From: Micrococcus porci
GTDB lineage: Bacteria; Actinomycetota; Actinomycetes; Actinomycetales; Micrococcaceae
Length of the DNA: 64,000 nucleotides
Reading direction: 5' to 3'
NCBI RefSeq assembly: GCF_020097155.1
Contig: NZ_CP083691.1
Coordinates: forward strand, 1,922,001 to 1,986,000
The notes below the pieces were generated by a model. It did no database searches, was not told the origin of the DNA, and saw only the letters and a list, made by a program, of their open reading frames with translations. A program made the position numbers and the translations under genes. The stretch's first letter is position 1; each line of letters starts with the position of its first letter. This document shows, piece by piece, positions 62,304 to 64,000 of this stretch.

Positions 62304-63140
62304 TCAGCGGCGGCCCGTGAACCCGTCCATGGCGCGGTTCACTCCGAGGACGTCCATGACGCGGTCGAACGCCGGCACGGGCAGGGCACGCAGCGGCGCG
62401 ATCAGCTGCACCGCCGGGGGCAGCACGAGGCGCTCGCGCCCGGCCTCGACGGCGTCCACCACCTGCGCGGCCACGGCCTCCGGCTCGAGGATGGGCAGCA
62501 GGGCCGGCACCTTCGTGCGGACTCCGGCGAACATGCCGGTGGAGATGTAGAAGGGGCAGACCACCAGCGAGGTCACCGGCGCGTCGGCGCGGCGCAGCTC
62601 GGCCCGCAGGGACTCGGCGAAGCCCACGGCCGCGTGCTTGGAGGCGGAGTAGTCGGTCTGCCGGGCCACGCCCACGAGACCGGCGGCCGAGGCGACGGTG
62701 ACGACCGCGCCCCGACCCCGCTCGAGCATCCCGGGCAGGAGGGCGCGCGTGGTCCAGTACCCGGCCAGGGCGTTCACCTCGAACGTCCGGCGGATCCCCT
62801 CCTCCGTGGTCTCCAGCAGCGGGGTGCCGGTGACCACGCCGGCGTTGTTCACCAGCACGTCGACCGCCTCGGCGCGGGCCGCGGCGGCCTCGACGGCGGC
62901 GGTGTCCGTCACGTCCACGCATGCGGCCTCCCCGCGCGCCCCGAGGGCGGCGACCTCGGCCGCGACGGTGCGGGCGGCGGCGTCGTCCCGGTCCCAGACG
63001 TGGACGACGGCGGCGCCGCGCCGGGCGGCCTCGAGTGCCATGAGGCGGCCGATGCCGGAGCCGGCGCCGGTGATCAGGACGGCGCGGCCGGCCAGGGGCA
63101 GCGGGCGGCGCCCGCGGAGTCGGTTCAGGATGGGGGTCAT
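62304..63140 (-). CDS. Short-chain dehydrogenase, SDR family
   Basis: 278 residues. AVLITGAGSGIGRLMALEAARRGA, NNAGVVTGTPL, TVASAAGLVGVARQTDYSASKHAAVGF (Ser, Tyr, Lys). The C-terminal segment (PPAVQLIAPLRALPVPAFDRVMDVLG) resembles retinol-dehydrogenase-like membrane-associated members. Substrate unknown. It is divergent from tRNA-Gly. Confidence 0.82.
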   Translation of the reverse strand: MTPILNRLRGRRPLPLAGRAVLITGAGSGIGRLMALEAARRGAAVVHVWDRDDAAARTVAAEVAALGARGEAACVDVTDTAAVEAAAARAEAVDVLVNNAGVVTGTPLLETTEEGIRRTFEVNALAGYWTTRALLPGMLERGRGAVVTVASAAGLVGVARQTDYSASKHAAVGFAESLRAELRRADAPVTSLVVCPFYISTGMFAGVRTKVPALLPILEPEAVAAQVVDAVEAGRERLVLPPAVQLIAPLRALPVPAFDRVMDVLGVNRAMDGFTGRR

Positions 63141-63202
63141 GGGGAGGCCGTTCTGCCGGGACGGCGCCGGGTCCGCCGGGGAGGCGGGGGCTGCGCGCGT
63201 GC

Positions 63203-63208
63203 TAGGGT
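63203..63208 (+). promoter_or_regulatory. Possible -10 of tRNA-Gly
   Basis: TAGGGT, 33 bp before the tRNA; -35 not clear. Confidence 0.3.
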
Positions 63209-63241
63209 GGACGCCGCCGGTCCGCCGTCCAGGGGACCCGC

Positions 63242-63315
63242 GGGGACGTAGCTCAATGGTAGAGCCCCAGTCTTCCAAACTGGCTACGCGGGTTCGATTC
63301 CCGTCGTCCCCTCCA
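63242..63315 (+). tRNA. tRNA-Gly(TCC)
   Basis: Acceptor GGGGACG/CGTCCCC, D stem GCTC/GAGC, anticodon stem CCAGT/ACTGG with loop CTTCCAA (anticodon TCC), T arm GCGGG-TTCGATT-CCCGT, discriminator T, and CCA encoded at 63313-63315. Confidence 0.95.
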
Positions 63316-63374
63316 CGAGCACCACATGCCGCAGAGCCCGGAGCGATCCGGACCCTGCGTCGTCTCCGGTTCCG

Positions 63375-64000
63375 TCAGTACAGGGTGCCGCCCGTGGCAC
63401 CCAGGACCTCCCCCGAGACGTAGCTCGCCTCCGTGCTCGCGAGGAACACGTAGGCCGGGGCCATCTCCGCCGGCTGGCCCGGCCGGCCGAGCGGGGCGTC
63501 CTGGCCGAGCACGTCCACCTGCTCGGGTGCCCGGCCCAGGCTCACCTGGATGGGGGTCCAGATGGCCCCGGGCACCACGGCGTTGACGCGGATGCCGCGC
63601 GGGGTCAGCTGCTGGGCGAGCGCCTTGGTGATGCTGACGATGGCGCCCTTGGTCCCGGCGTAGTCCACCAGGCCCGGCAACGGCGTCGTGGCCTGCGTGG
63701 ACGCGGTGTTCACGATCGCTGCGCCGGCGGGCAGGTGCGGGAGCGCCTCCTGGACGATCCAGATCAGCGCGAACACGTTGATCTCAAACGTGTCGCGGAC
63801 CTGCCGGGGGTCCAGCTCCGCGAGGTCGTCCACGTACCTCTGCTCGCCGGCCACGTTGGCGATCAGGTCCAGCCCGCCCAGGAACTTGACGGCGTCGCGC
63901 ACGAGGGCCCGGGTGGCGGCCTCGTCGCGCAGGTCCACCTCCCGTGCGACGTGGCGCACACCTTCGGCATCCAGGAGCTCTGTGGTGCGCGCCGCGTCCT
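63375..64000 (-). CDS. SDR-family oxidoreductase, N-terminus outside the window
   Basis: 208 residues visible; the NAD-binding GxxxGxG start lies beyond 64000. LIANVAGEQRYVDDLAEL, NTASTQATTPLPGLVDYAGTKGAIV (Ser, Tyr, Lys) and VNAVVPGAIWTP are typical of YhdF/YghA-type SDR proteins with a YxxxK pair and a long N-terminal extension. End YVSGEVLGATGG is the family signature. Function: likely an NADP-linked dehydrogenase of stress type. Confidence 0.82.
   Translation of the reverse strand, partial: DAARTTELLDAEGVRHVAREVDLRDEAATRALVRDAVKFLGGLDLIANVAGEQRYVDDLAELDPRQVRDTFEINVFALIWIVQEALPHLPAGAAIVNTASTQATTPLPGLVDYAGTKGAIVSITKALAQQLTPRGIRVNAVVPGAIWTPIQVSLGRAPEQVDVLGQDAPLGRPGQPAEMAPAYVFLASTEASYVSGEVLGATGGTLY

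Overview
The window is about 71-73% GC DNA from a high-GC actinobacterium. Gene order (ileS-folC-DUF4233-ndk and rne-rplU-rpmA-obg-proB-proA-nadD-rsfS), an actinobacterial ileS T-box with an ultrashort Stem I, an Rv2466c-type mycothiol-linked DsbA-like protein, paired clpP genes and strong G/C third-position use point to the Micrococcaceae, most likely Micrococcus. This is inferred from content; no database was searched.

Layout. 1-3883 is the edge of an integrative element: a VirD4/TraG-type coupling protein (cut by the window start), an SSB-like protein, a DUF4913-like protein and a large serine recombinase. The element stops at the 3' end of a tRNA-Ala(GGC) gene. 3884-18175 is core chromosome, almost all on the minus strand: tRNA-Ala, a dipeptide epimerase/DUF819 pair, a second identical tRNA-Ala, then (in transcription order) rne, rplU, rpmA, obg, proB, proA, a small membrane protein, nadD, a frameshifted hypothetical gene, rsfS and a histidine phosphatase. 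18176-33970 is a 15.8-kb island of mobile DNA inserted between rne and a VKOR gene. It holds two related IS481-type transposons that carry the same kind of cargo (an enzyme gene divergent from a WYL regulator), a plain IS481 element, two IS3-family elements, an IS256 fragment and an IS5-family element. Between them lie accessory genes: a BKACE fusion protein, an alpha/beta hydrolase, an antitoxin-like protein and an ArsR/MFS pair. 33971-64000 is core again: VKOR, ndk, DUF4233, folC, ileS with its T-box, an eight-gene assimilatory sulfate/siroheme operon (sir to fpr), a CbiX-type chelatase, valS, clpX, clpP2, clpP1, tig, tRNA-Pro, tRNA-Gly and several short-chain dehydrogenases.

How genes work together. 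The sir-cysH-cysD-cysN-ABC-cysG-fpr block can take activated sulfate to sulfide and make the siroheme that Sir needs; Fpr may supply electrons through ferredoxin. ClpX, ClpP1, ClpP2 and trigger factor form a protein quality-control cluster. The most interesting part is the island. Its two cargo transposons share one modular design (end, transposase, terminator, enzyme, divergent WYL regulator, end). Three of its elements are chained through single CTAG tetranucleotides, which also supply the transposase stop codons, and the whole island lies between two CTAG copies, so the empty site can be reconstructed.
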